From positions 1 through 29,358 of IMG/VR virus record IMGVR_UViG_3300020404_001543: a stretch of 29,358 nt of DNA, one strand, 5' to 3'. This stretch comes from a virus. The translations under genes were made by a program, and so were the position numbers. This document shows positions 6,338 through 14,887 of the stretch, piece by piece. The number at the start of each line of letters is the position of its first letter. Position 1 is the stretch's first letter. A model generated the notes under the pieces. The model was not told the DNA's origin and did no database searches. It was given only the letters and a program-made list of their open reading frames with translations.

Positions 6338-7147
6338 ATGAATTACTATTCCGTTTTGGGCGTTCCAAAAAACGCATCTGATAAAGATATAAAAACTGCA
6401 TTTCGTAGACTTGCAAAAGAACATCATCCGGACAGAACTGGTGGTGATGATACACGTTTCAAACAAATAAATGAAGCATACGATACTCTTAAAGATCCAG
6501 ATAAGCGTAGCATGTATGACAATCCACAAAGACAAAATAGTTATAATTTTAACAGTCAAAATGTTAATGACATTTTTAGTAGTTTTTTTGGCAATATGCA
6601 ACAAAGGCAAAGACGTAATGCAAATATAGGTTTATCCGTAAAAGTGTCTTTAGAAGATATTGCAGCAGGAAAAAATGTTGTAGGCAGATATGCACTTAAT
6701 AGTGGAAAAGAAGAAATAGCAACTATACGTGTTCCTAAAGGAATAGAAAGCGGAACAACTATGCGTTTTCAAGGACTAGGAGATGATAGTATTAGTCAAG
6801 CACCTAGAGGTGATTTACATGTAAAAATTATTGTAGAAAATCATCCAAGATTTACAAGAGATAGGTTGCATTTGAAAACAAAATGTAGTATAAATGTATT
6901 ACAGTTAATTTTAGGCACAGAAATAGTAGTTGACAAATTAGGCGGTGGTCCGCTTGTTGTTAAGATACCCCCAGGCACAAATCCAGGCACTGTATTAAGC
7001 GTAGCAGGACATGGACTTCCTGACATGAACAGTGGACGCATGGGTAATTTATATTTAGAAGTAAAAGGTATTACACCAAAAATAAATGATTATGAAATAT
7101 TACAAAAGGTTAATGATTTAAATGATGAAATTGATAAAAGCACCTAA
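6338..7147 (+). CDS. DnaJ/CbpA-like J-domain co-chaperone
   Basis: J-domain proteins stimulate the ATPase of DnaK (Hsp70) and deliver clients. Here residues 1-62 are a complete J domain with the HPD motif at residues 30-32 and YDTLKDPDKRSMYDNP after it. Residues ~65-95 are a short Asn/Phe-rich linker (FSSFFGNMQQRQRR), and ~97-260 match the C-terminal substrate-binding domains (VSLEDIAAGKNV, PRGDLHVKIIVENHPRF, VPKGIESGTTMRFQGLG). The CxxCxGxG zinc repeats are absent, so it is a type B/CbpA-like protein. At 269 residues it is somewhat shorter than CbpA (about 306). It overlaps the deformylase gene by 26 bases and must act with host DnaK, since none is seen here. Confidence 0.93.
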   Translation: MNYYSVLGVPKNASDKDIKTAFRRLAKEHHPDRTGGDDTRFKQINEAYDTLKDPDKRSMYDNPQRQNSYNFNSQNVNDIFSSFFGNMQQRQRRNANIGLSVKVSLEDIAAGKNVVGRYALNSGKEEIATIRVPKGIESGTTMRFQGLGDDSISQAPRGDLHVKIIVENHPRFTRDRLHLKTKCSINVLQLILGTEIVVDKLGGGPLVVKIPPGTNPGTVLSVAGHGLPDMNSGRMGNLYLEVKGITPKINDYEILQKVNDLNDEIDKST

Positions 7148-7643
7148 TACAATGCTTGAAAATAAAGTTCAAAGATTTGATTTGGATAATGTTCATCCTG
7201 CACCTATTGCTTTGGAAATGTTAGATTTGATGGTGAAAGAAAAAGGCATAGGAATAAGTGCTAATCAAGTAGGATTTGACGGACAAATATTTGTAATGAA
7301 AGCACAACATAATAAAAAACATGGTGATTATGTTACAGTGATAAATCCAGTGATAAAAGGATTAAGCAAAGAATTAGAAATAGGAAAAGAAGGATGTTTG
7401 AGTCATCCGGGATTATTTTTGAAGGTAAGACGTCCTATTAGTGCAATGGTGGAGTTTGATACACTTACACCAGACATGAAAAATACAATGCACGTTGAGG
7501 CAAAATTTGACGATGAAGATGCTAGAGTATTTTTACATGAATATGATCATTTATATGGTATTCAGTTTATAGATAGAGTAAGCAAACTTAAACTTGAAAT
7601 GGCTGAACGTAAAAGAAATAAAAAAAGGAAAGTCAATGGTTGA
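7122..7643 (+). CDS. def: Peptide deformylase
   Basis: The enzyme removes the formyl group from the initiator Met of new proteins. All three motifs of the metalloenzyme are intact in the 173-residue protein: GIGISANQ at residues 42-49 (GxGxAAxQ with Ser in place of one Ala), EGCLS at 90-94 with metal ligand C92, and HEYDH at 139-143 with two His ligands and the catalytic Glu. The C-terminus carries a basic tail (ERKRNKKRKVNG). An adjacent second ATG (7125) is equally possible. The gene overlaps dnaJ-like and clpA-like genes at its two ends. Phage deformylases are known from marine phages. Confidence 0.95.
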   Translation: MMKLIKAPNTMLENKVQRFDLDNVHPAPIALEMLDLMVKEKGIGISANQVGFDGQIFVMKAQHNKKHGDYVTVINPVIKGLSKELEIGKEGCLSHPGLFLKVRRPISAMVEFDTLTPDMKNTMHVEAKFDDEDARVFLHEYDHLYGIQFIDRVSKLKLEMAERKRNKKRKVNG

Positions 7644-9882
7644 ACCAAGTAAAGAACTACAAGCAGTTTTTGAAAAAGCTATGAAAGATGCAATTAAGTT
7701 AACACATGAATATGTGACACTTGAACATCTTTTATATGCAATGCTCTGTGAAGATACTTTCGGCACTATAATTACAGGATATGGCGCCGATGTTGAGCAT
7801 ATGAAAAAAGAATTAGAAAACTTTCTAAAAACAAAATTAGATGATATCAAAACTAATCAAAAAGCACACAAGCCTAAAAAAACGCAAAGTGTAGAAAGAG
7901 TGCTTAACAGGGCTTTTACACAAGTATTGTTTAATGGACGTAATAACATAGAAATAGTTGATGTATTTTTAAGTATATTAAGTGAAAAGAAAAGTTGGTC
8001 TTATTTCATTACGCAAAAAGTTGGCATACAAAAAGAAAAATTTGTTGATTATATGAGCAACGAAGCATTTGATATCATTGAAGGTGATGATGATATCAAT
8101 ATGGGAGCTGCAAACAGAGCTCTTAGAGATTTTACAACTGATTTGAATCAACAAGTAAAGTTAAACAAAGTTGACCCTGTAATTGGCAGAACAGAAGAAA
8201 TTGAACAAGTATCACTAGCATTAGGCAGAAGAACAAAATCTAATGTATTGATGGTAGGCGATCCTGGTGTAGGTAAAACTGCGATTGCTGAAGGATTAGC
8301 TTTTAAAATTGTTAACGAAGATGTGCCAGAGTTTTTGAAAGAATATAATGTGTTTACATTAGATATAGGAAGTATGCTTGCAGGTAGTAAGTATAGAGGA
8401 GACTTTGAAGAACGTTTTAAATTAGTTTTACAAGCACTTTCAAAAAAAGGTAAAACTATTATGTTTATTGATGAAGCACATATGATAAGCGGTGCAGGTG
8501 CCGGCGGAGGCAACAGTGCAAATGATCTAGCAAATATGCTAAAACCAGCACTAGCTAAAGGAAATATCAAAGTTGTAGCATCAACAACTTGGGAAGAATA
8601 TAGAAAGTATTTTGAAAAAGATCGTGCATTGATGCGTAGGTTTCAAAGAGTCACAATCGACGAGCCAAGTAGAGAAAACACTGTTTTGATATTACAAGGT
8701 GTAAAAAAATATTATGAAGATTATCATGCAACTGAGATAACAGAAGATGCGATAGAAGCAGCAGTAGATCTTAGTATTAAATATCAAACTGATAAGAAAT
8801 TACCGGATAAAGCTATTGATTTAATTGATGTTGCATGTGCTAGATTCAAAGTAAACAATCAAACAGAAAACAAAATAGTTGCAGAAGAAAATATACAATT
8901 CGAACTTGCTAAAATGGTGAATTTACCAGAGGAACAAGTAAAAGAGCGAGAAAGCGAAAACCTAGCACACTTGGAGGATAACTTGAAAAAAGTTGTTTAC
9001 GGACAAGACAAGGCTATTGAAGATATTGTTGATAAAATTTTGGTTGCACAAGCTGGTTTGAAAAGTGAAAACAAACCAGTAGGTAGTTTTGTGTTTATGG
9101 GTCCAACAGGTGTTGGTAAAACAGAACTTGCTAAACAATTAAGCACTCAATTAGGTGTAAAACTAGTGCGTTTTGATATGAGTGAATATCAAGAAAAACA
9201 TAGCATCAGTAAATTAATAGGATCTCCTCCTGGTTATGTAGGATATGAAGATAATGCAGGTGGTTTGTTAATTGATAAATTACAAGAAAATCCTAATTGT
9301 GTTTTATTATTAGATGAGATAGAAAAAGCACATCCTGATGTAAGCAGTATACTATTACAAATTATGGACAACGGAACAGTAACAGGTAGTAATGGTAAAG
9401 AAGCAGATGCACGTAATTGCACACTTATTTTGACAACAAATCTTGGCGCACAAGAGGCAGAAAAAAATGCAATAGGTTTTGGTGAAGACATGGATAAAGA
9501 TTATGAAGACACTGAACTCAAAAAATTCTTTGCGCCTGAATTCCGTAACAGACTAGATGGTGTAATTACATTTGGAAAATTAGACAAAAATACTATGATG
9601 AAAATTGTTGGTAAGTTTTTAGTTGAATTGAAAAATCAAGTAGTTGCAAAAAATATTTCATTAACACTTACTGATGAAGCATTAGATTATCTTGTTGATA
9701 AAGGCTTTGATAGAAAGATGGGAGCTAGGCCTTTACAACGTGTGATTGATTCTGACATAAAACGTCCTTTGAGTAAGAAAATGCTATTTGGAGAACTTAA
9801 AAATGGCGGCAGTGTTATCATTGACTTTAGAGAAGATGAAATAAAACTCGATTGTGTTACTGATGAACTTGAAACTATTTGA
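7636..9882 (+). CDS. clpA: ClpA-like AAA+ unfoldase
   Basis: ClpA unfolds proteins and feeds them to ClpP. The ATG at 7636 (MVEPSKELQAVFEKAM), with AAAAAAGGAAAG ahead, is preferred over an upstream in-frame ATG inside the deformylase gene. The 748-residue protein has a Clp N domain (about 1-145, THEYVTLEHLLYAML), a first AAA module with Walker A GDPGVGKT and Walker B TIMFIDEAH, and a second with GPTGVGKT, LLLDEIEKAHPDV and FAPEFRNRLD. There is no long ClpB middle domain. The tripeptide IGF at residues 613-615 matches the position of the ClpP-docking IGL/IGF loop of ClpA/ClpX. No clpP is seen, so it would use host ClpP. Confidence 0.93.
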   Translation: MVEPSKELQAVFEKAMKDAIKLTHEYVTLEHLLYAMLCEDTFGTIITGYGADVEHMKKELENFLKTKLDDIKTNQKAHKPKKTQSVERVLNRAFTQVLFNGRNNIEIVDVFLSILSEKKSWSYFITQKVGIQKEKFVDYMSNEAFDIIEGDDDINMGAANRALRDFTTDLNQQVKLNKVDPVIGRTEEIEQVSLALGRRTKSNVLMVGDPGVGKTAIAEGLAFKIVNEDVPEFLKEYNVFTLDIGSMLAGSKYRGDFEERFKLVLQALSKKGKTIMFIDEAHMISGAGAGGGNSANDLANMLKPALAKGNIKVVASTTWEEYRKYFEKDRALMRRFQRVTIDEPSRENTVLILQGVKKYYEDYHATEITEDAIEAAVDLSIKYQTDKKLPDKAIDLIDVACARFKVNNQTENKIVAEENIQFELAKMVNLPEEQVKERESENLAHLEDNLKKVVYGQDKAIEDIVDKILVAQAGLKSENKPVGSFVFMGPTGVGKTELAKQLSTQLGVKLVRFDMSEYQEKHSISKLIGSPPGYVGYEDNAGGLLIDKLQENPNCVLLLDEIEKAHPDVSSILLQIMDNGTVTGSNGKEADARNCTLILTTNLGAQEAEKNAIGFGEDMDKDYEDTELKKFFAPEFRNRLDGVITFGKLDKNTMMKIVGKFLVELKNQVVAKNISLTLTDEALDYLVDKGFDRKMGARPLQRVIDSDIKRPLSKKMLFGELKNGGSVIIDFREDEIKLDCVTDELETI

Positions 9883-10570
9883 AACTAAAAAATTACATTA
9901 TGGAAAATACTTATACAAGGTAGTTTTATACAATAGCCAAGCTACTATTTTTCGTATGGAGTTTCAAGGCAAAAATTTAAACTATGCACGAAGCAAATTA
10001 GATGATTTACATATGGCATATCATGCTGCCAAACAAAAAGATCATATGATTAAAATTTTCAAAGTGCCTTGGAGATTATCATATGAAGAATATGTAAAAA
10101 CCGATCATTTTTTTGATGCTATAAATTTATATAGGATATTAAAAAAATATAAAAAAGAATATAAAGTAAGAGTAGAACAAAGTAATGCAAGTATCTATAC
10201 AAATGATAGAGAATTAGTAAAAACACTTATAAATTCACTTCACACTGTTGTAGAATTTTGGGAACCAGATCCACAAAATATAGATACACTTTCCAAAAAC
10301 AAAAATATTATTTTAGTTGATAAAACACCAAAATACAGATACAAATTAACACTGGGGCCTGCTAAAGGTGTTCCTGGATTGGCAAAGTGGATTGATGCAA
10401 ATCCAAACTTAGCTAAGGCTGGTGATAAAGCAAAAAGAGAAATGTATAATAACGGTTTCGTCAAAGGATATTATTTCTATGTAAAGAACGAGAAAGCAAT
10501 GATTTTTGCGCAACTGTTAGTAGGTGATAACATACAAAGAATAGATGAGCTCCTATATAATCAAACATAG
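9863..10570 (+). CDS. Hypothetical protein downstream of clpA
   Basis: A 235-residue basic, aromatic-rich soluble protein starting MNLKLFETKKLHYGKYLYKV. An in-frame GTG at 9854 is possible, but the ATG gives the usual overlap (20 bases) with clpA; no clear ribosome-binding site is seen, so translation may be coupled. The C-terminal half contains YRYKLTLGPAKGVPGLAKWI and GFVKGYYFYVKNEKAM, a strand-rich pattern that could bind nucleic acid, but no family is recognised. It is the last gene before the late-promoter motif at 10570, so it may be the end of the proteostasis operon. Confidence 0.75.
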   Translation: MNLKLFETKKLHYGKYLYKVVLYNSQATIFRMEFQGKNLNYARSKLDDLHMAYHAAKQKDHMIKIFKVPWRLSYEEYVKTDHFFDAINLYRILKKYKKEYKVRVEQSNASIYTNDRELVKTLINSLHTVVEFWEPDPQNIDTLSKNKNIILVDKTPKYRYKLTLGPAKGVPGLAKWIDANPNLAKAGDKAKREMYNNGFVKGYYFYVKNEKAMIFAQLLVGDNIQRIDELLYNQT

Positions 10571-10577
10571 ATAAATA
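10570..10577 (+). promoter_or_regulatory. T4-type late promoter motif (GATAAATA)
   Basis: GATAAATA begins on the last base of the preceding stop codon and ends 27 bases before the ATG at 10605, where it would drive the large peptidoglycan-binding-domain protein and the overlapping genes behind it. It matches the T4 late consensus at 7 of 8 positions. TAAAGGATTAATA before the ATG supplies the ribosome-binding site. Confidence 0.65.
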
Positions 10578-10604
10578 CATACAACATCTGTTAAAGGATT
10601 AATA

Positions 10605-12863
10605 ATGGACCATTTTATAAACGTAATATTTTCAAAACAACTTAATGAAGATAAAAGAGACATTGTTTTAGACACAATGATTAGCACGGCTAGAGTAGGA
10701 CTTACAGAAGATTCTGTAGAATATGAACTAATAGAAAAAAGCAATAAAACTACTTTAAGATTACCTTTATCTTCTCCTATAGAAGAAAAAAATCAACAAG
10801 CATTTGTTGAGGCGTTGGCAAATAAATTATTTGATAAAGGTCATAATAATTTTGAAATAGAATTAACAGAAGCAACCTTAAGAAATGGAAGTAGAGGTCC
10901 AGCAGTAAAAGCATTACAACAAATGCTTGGAATGCCACCAGCAGAACAAGATGGTATATATGGACCAAAAACAGAAGCAGCAGTGAGGAAATTCCAACAA
11001 CGTGCTGGTATACAAGTAGATGGAATAGCAGGAGGACAAACTCAATCAGCATTAGCAGCTGGTGGAGCTCCAAGAAATGCAGGACCAGTAAGACCAGCCG
11101 AAAGACCATTTACTCCTGGTAGCGGTTCAACTACACAAGCACCTCCGCAGAATCAAAATCAAGGTGTAACAGGTTCTAACAGAGGAATGGATGTAGATGC
11201 ATCCGGACCTATAGATGCAGTCAGACAAATGGCACAAGATCAACAGGCTCAACAAGCAGATGTAGATCCTAGGCTACAGAATCAAAGAGGATTTACACCC
11301 GGACAACAGACACAACCAGAAGATCCTAGACTACAAAATCGAAGAGGATTTACACCTGGACAACAAACAGAACCAAATGCCGCAGCAGCACAAAATAATG
11401 ATAGGGTAGGAGTAGACACTGGAACAGTAGATGGTCCTGTTGGAAGAGGGATGGTTCAAGCAGATACACCTCCGAACAATACAAATCCAGATGCAAATGA
11501 TCCACGTGCAGGTAATGCAGATAGTGGTTTCAGAGCACCACCGCCTACAGTGTCAGTAACAACACAAGATCAAGCAAATAGTATTTTGCAAAATCCAGAT
11601 GCTACAGAAGAAGAAATACAAGCTGCACGTGAGTTCTACGGAGCAGAACCGCCATCTAATCAAGCACCTAATGTAGACACAGATGCAGGTGCAAATGCTC
11701 AATCAGGACTAGGACAAAATGATACAAGTTCACAACAAGGTGCTACAATAGATAATACTGATGATCAGGCTGTAAATAGAGGTATTCCTCCTGTGTTACA
11801 ACAACCAGAAAATAATGATACAGCAACAGATTTCGCAGCAGCAGTAGAGCCAGCAGATCAAGGAGGCGCTAATAGAGTATTATCTAATAATATGCCACCA
11901 GAAGTATTCCAAGCAGCAGAAGCCACAGCAGGCGACTTAACAAGTGATAATGTTGATAATTTAAAAAGTGTTATTGATAATGCAGATATGCCTCCAATAC
12001 TATCACAAACTACATTACAATATTTGGATCAAATGTATCCAAATGAAGATTTAGCAGATCCAGAAATACTAGCAGATGCTAGTGAAGATGAAAAATTAGC
12101 AGCACAGGCATTGCTTGATTTGAAAGCTTCATTGGGTGGTGCAGCACAAGATGTAAATATTGATACAAGTCCGCCAGCAAGTTTAGATCAAACAGGCACA
12201 GCAGGCGGAATTGATGCGGATGTAAATGCAGCAACTTCTGCACCACAATTCCATAACATACAACAAAACGGTAGAGTATTTAGAGTAATAAATCCAGGAG
12301 GACAAATGGTAGGTAAATCATATAGAACTGCACAGCAAGCTAGATCAGCAGCACAAGCATTGAATAGAGAAGCAGGTGCATTTGCAACAGATCCAGTTGA
12401 TCCTAGACCAACAGGTGTTTTCAATAACAGAGCAAAAAACGATTGGGATGCACAATTTGGCATCACGCATAACAGAGACGGATCTCCTATAACAGAAACA
12501 ACTTGGAATAGAAAGCCAATACTTGCTGAAAATATTGAACAGCATGAAGTAACATATAATGATGATGATCGTTTCTATGAAGACTATGGAGTTCTTTGGT
12601 TTAACGAAGATGAAATGGTTGACGAAGCTGAATATCAAGGACGAAAAGTTAAACTTGGCAAGCCAATGGCAGGTGACGTCAAAAAGTTTAAAGTATATGT
12701 CAAGAATCCAAAAGGCAATGTAGTTAAAGTAAACTTTGGTCAAAAAGGTGCTAAAATTAAAAAGTCTAATCCCGAAAGACGTAGAAGTTTTAGAGCAAGA
12801 CACAACTGTGACAATCCAGGACCTAGACATAAGGCAAGATATTGGAGTTGTAGAAAATGGTAA
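10605..12863 (+). CDS. Large probable virion protein with peptidoglycan-binding domain
   Basis: The 752-residue protein has four parts: an N-terminal domain (1-90) of alternating helices and strands; a peptidoglycan-binding type 1 domain (about 91-152, LRNGSRGPAVKALQQML, DGIYGPKTEAAVRKFQ); a long low-complexity region (about 155-600) rich in Asn, Gln, Pro, Asp and Ala with a tandem 19-residue repeat; and a C-terminal region ending in a basic Cys-containing tail (ERRRSFRARHNCDNPGP, ARYWSCRKW), which resembles DUF5872. The flexible middle and late-type promoter suggest a structural or injected protein that contacts the cell wall. It overlaps the next gene by 7 bases. No catalytic motif is visible. 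Confidence 0.8.
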   Translation: MDHFINVIFSKQLNEDKRDIVLDTMISTARVGLTEDSVEYELIEKSNKTTLRLPLSSPIEEKNQQAFVEALANKLFDKGHNNFEIELTEATLRNGSRGPAVKALQQMLGMPPAEQDGIYGPKTEAAVRKFQQRAGIQVDGIAGGQTQSALAAGGAPRNAGPVRPAERPFTPGSGSTTQAPPQNQNQGVTGSNRGMDVDASGPIDAVRQMAQDQQAQQADVDPRLQNQRGFTPGQQTQPEDPRLQNRRGFTPGQQTEPNAAAAQNNDRVGVDTGTVDGPVGRGMVQADTPPNNTNPDANDPRAGNADSGFRAPPPTVSVTTQDQANSILQNPDATEEEIQAAREFYGAEPPSNQAPNVDTDAGANAQSGLGQNDTSSQQGATIDNTDDQAVNRGIPPVLQQPENNDTATDFAAAVEPADQGGANRVLSNNMPPEVFQAAEATAGDLTSDNVDNLKSVIDNADMPPILSQTTLQYLDQMYPNEDLADPEILADASEDEKLAAQALLDLKASLGGAAQDVNIDTSPPASLDQTGTAGGIDADVNAATSAPQFHNIQQNGRVFRVINPGGQMVGKSYRTAQQARSAAQALNREAGAFATDPVDPRPTGVFNNRAKNDWDAQFGITHNRDGSPITETTWNRKPILAENIEQHEVTYNDDDRFYEDYGVLWFNEDEMVDEAEYQGRKVKLGKPMAGDVKKFKVYVKNPKGNVVKVNFGQKGAKIKKSNPERRRSFRARHNCDNPGPRHKARYWSCRKW
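11265..11378 (+). repeat. Two tandem 57-base in-frame repeats
   Basis: Units 11265-11321 and 11322-11378 each encode a 19-residue unit of pattern DPRLQNxRGFTPGQQTxP within the low-complexity region of the large peptidoglycan-binding-domain protein (residues 221-239 and 240-258). The units differ mainly at third codon positions and by Gln/Arg, Gln/Glu and Glu/Asn changes, so the duplication is not very recent and the protein sequence appears conserved. Confidence 0.9.
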
Positions 12864-13384
12864 AAATAAACGAATTTAATGATCTGGATATTCCTAACGA
12901 AATACTGCCAAAACCTGACTTTGATGTGCCGGCAGATTTGTTAATTTATATGCGTAACGATCCTTTGTTTTATCGAAAAAACTTTTTTCCTGCTGTAGAA
13001 GAATTTAGACAAAATAAGAAGAACACAGCACCTATAGAAAATATGATCAATAAAGGTTTTGATCAATATTGTAAAAAATTCAATGTCATGAATAAAAAAG
13101 AAGACATATTTAATATAGGTGATGTAAAACGTTTGGTTGCTGAAATTATAGCAGATGAAATGAAAGATTTAGACGAAGGTGTTATGGATTTTGTTCAAAA
13201 TATAGGTAACAGAATTATGCATGGCGCTAAAGATCCATTTAAGGATTATATGAGATATGCACAAAAACGCTTAAATTACAAAACAGACAAACAGTTACTT
13301 TCTGATATGAGAAGACAATTTCCAAAAGCTGCACCAGCTGATCTAGCTAGAGCAATAACACAGGCAAGAAAAGCAGCAGCATAA
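12857..13384 (+). CDS. Putative capsid-packaged protein with MxKINE N-terminus
   Basis: A 175-residue soluble protein beginning MVKINEFNDLDIP. The first half is Phe/Asn/Lys-rich (MRNDPLFYRKNFFPAVEEF), and the C-terminal half contains DEGVMDFVQNIGNRIMHG, like the tail segments of small phage structural proteins, ending in an Ala/Lys/Arg-rich helix. Its start resembles those at 13605, 14090, 15022 and 16846 (M-[KR]-hydrophobic-x-acidic-hydrophobic) and contains I-N-E, a possible prohead-protease site. It overlaps its upstream neighbour by 7 bases and the next by one. No catalytic motif is recognised; the packaged-protein idea rests on the shared N-terminal motif. Confidence 0.65.
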   Translation: MVKINEFNDLDIPNEILPKPDFDVPADLLIYMRNDPLFYRKNFFPAVEEFRQNKKNTAPIENMINKGFDQYCKKFNVMNKKEDIFNIGDVKRLVAEIIADEMKDLDEGVMDFVQNIGNRIMHGAKDPFKDYMRYAQKRLNYKTDKQLLSDMRRQFPKAAPADLARAITQARKAAA

Positions 13385-13608
13385 TGGACATTGCGGACTT
13401 ACAACACCTAGCAGGTATACGTAATAAGTTCACAGGATTCACACCATATGTTCCTGAAAACATAAGTCATACAGGAACAGAAAAAGCAAAGATACAACGT
13501 AAGAATAATATTAAAGCTGGTGATTTAGATTGGTTTAAATTATGGTTTAGTCGTCCTTATTGGAAAGGTCAAGAGTATCCTCCGGGCTTACGAGGTAGAA
13601 AAAAATGA
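13384..13608 (+). CDS. Small hypothetical protein with DxxxLAGI motif
   Basis: The 74-residue protein starts MDIADLQHLAGIR, a short helix that recurs as DFAALAGIS in the protein at 16225. The rest is basic and aromatic (DWFKLWFSRPYWKGQEYPPG) with an Arg/Lys end. It overlaps both neighbours by 1-4 bases. In marine T4-like phages short proteins starting with a DxxxLAGI-type helix are frequent around structural genes, from memory; their function is unknown to me. Confidence 0.65.
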   Translation: MDIADLQHLAGIRNKFTGFTPYVPENISHTGTEKAKIQRKNNIKAGDLDWFKLWFSRPYWKGQEYPPGLRGRKK

Positions 13609-14093
13609 GAATATATCACTTAGACGAAGGTGTTGGTAGAATTGTTAAAGGTGTAAACACAACGCCCGATGTAGGCACAGATGAAATAAAAACACAAGCA
13701 GCTAAATTTGGAAACAAAGTAGACAAAGACGGACGACCACCTGTGCTACGTAAAAAAACTAGAGGCAGTAGCACTAATGTTCTATTTAATTTAGGAATGG
13801 CAGAAAGCACCGAACCACGTTACACAGCAACTGAATGGGCTATTATGGAAGGTGGACATACACTAGAAGAACCACAACCAAAAAAACCAGGCAGAATATT
13901 TACAGCATTAGAAAACTTTGCCGATGGTAAGAAAAAAGGCAAAAGCAGACCAGGGCGTGTAAAGCGTTCAGGTGCTAGTTGTAATGGGAGTGTTACAGAT
14001 TTACGTAAACGTGCTAAAAAAGCAAGCGGTGAAAAGGCTAAGATGTATCATTGGTGTGCAAACATGAAGAGCGGACGAAAGAAGAAAAAATGA
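13605..14093 (+). CDS. Putative packaged protein with basic Cys-containing tail
   Basis: The 162-residue protein starts MRIYHLDEGVGRIVKGV, containing L-D-E near the N-terminus. The middle (residues 48-75) is basic and Ser-rich (LRKKTRGSSTNVLFNLGM). The C-terminal 45 residues form a compact, very basic module with two cysteines (RPGRVKRSGASCNGSVTDL, EKAKMYHWCANMKSG) ending in KKKK, like a short tail I recall at the ends of several T4-like cyanophage proteins. The tail may bind DNA or zinc. It overlaps neighbours by 4 bases at each side. Function is otherwise unknown. Confidence 0.7.
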   Translation: MRIYHLDEGVGRIVKGVNTTPDVGTDEIKTQAAKFGNKVDKDGRPPVLRKKTRGSSTNVLFNLGMAESTEPRYTATEWAIMEGGHTLEEPQPKKPGRIFTALENFADGKKKGKSRPGRVKRSGASCNGSVTDLRKRAKKASGEKAKMYHWCANMKSGRKKKK

Positions 14094-14887
14094 AGCTGCA
14101 TGAAATCACCGAAGACATACAAGGTATAAATGATACTCAACATGCAATAGAGCGTGTCAAAGTTGCAGCTAATCTTTGTTCAAAATTAGGTAACGATCCA
14201 ATTATATATAGAGCTATGAAAGGATTAGGAACTTTTTACGGTGGCAAAAAATATAATCTAATACACAAGATAAACAACCCTCCTAGAAAATCTGTAATGG
14301 GTAATATGATAAATCCTATACAGGCAGCAGTGTTTGAAGGCTTAGATATAAAAAGTCCTGCACAAGCAACTACAGTCGCACCTAGTAGCACTAGCAGTTA
14401 TTTCGGCACAAATCATATTATGATTCCAGGTGGAGATTTTACTGCTTATTGGAATCCTGACATTGAAGACTTAGGCGGATTTAAAGGATATGATCCAAAA
14501 TACGCTCAAGGTGCTGGTGACGGAGGCGCAACTATAAGTAGAACAGATGCGCCACCAGAAGAAGAAATGGAAAAAATAATATCGGGCTATCAGACTGGTA
14601 TCCCAGATTATAAAGAACACAAAGGAGAAGTAATAGTAGACACTCCTTTTTATTATATGCTAAACTTAGAAACATTTTTAGGTAGCTTTGCAGGTAAAAA
14701 AGTTAAAGACCTAATATCAATAGATAATAGGAAATCTTTTGCTCCTATTAAAGCAGAATTGTTAGCAGCAAAATTTAAAACATATCGCGACATTGGATGG
14801 TATCTTGAAAATCCTGCAACAAATATGCTAAAGTGGATAGCGGATAAGGAAAATGAAAGTGGGGACAATAGGCGAAGAATATCCTGA
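14090..14887 (+). CDS. ADP-ribosyltransferase-like protein, possible Alt analogue
   Basis: The 265-residue protein starts MKLHEITEDI at 14090; the frame is open upstream, but this ATG gives the usual 4-base overlap. Features reminiscent of R-S-E ADP-ribosyltransferases are IIYRAMKG with R41, S-T-S at residues 100-102 followed by SYFG, and KGEVIVDTPF with E180 where a catalytic Glu would sit. The first acidic residue of the usual E-x-E is Lys here. IMIPGGDFTAYWNP (110-123) resembles a strand segment seen in phage ART-like proteins. T4 Alt is an injected ART with an N-terminal targeting peptide, which fits the start of this protein. The assignment is tentative; the gene itself is firm. Confidence 0.6.
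   Translation: MKLHEITEDIQGINDTQHAIERVKVAANLCSKLGNDPIIYRAMKGLGTFYGGKKYNLIHKINNPPRKSVMGNMINPIQAAVFEGLDIKSPAQATTVAPSSTSSYFGTNHIMIPGGDFTAYWNPDIEDLGGFKGYDPKYAQGAGDGGATISRTDAPPEEEMEKIISGYQTGIPDYKEHKGEVIVDTPFYYMLNLETFLGSFAGKKVKDLISIDNRKSFAPIKAELLAAKFKTYRDIGWYLENPATNMLKWIADKENESGDNRRRIS

Noticed and set aside
7594-7635. Earlier in-frame start for the ClpA-like protein
   Set aside because: The ATG at 7594 lies inside the deformylase gene and lacks a ribosome-binding site; the ATG at 7636 follows AAAGGAAAG and begins a normal Clp N domain.
10777-12830. Long open frames on the minus strand (10777-11109, 12345-12830) and similar ones at 2674-3171
   Set aside because: They lie wholly inside convincing + strand genes with biased codon content, have Leu/Ile/Phe-rich shadow composition, and no ribosome-binding site or conserved motif was seen.
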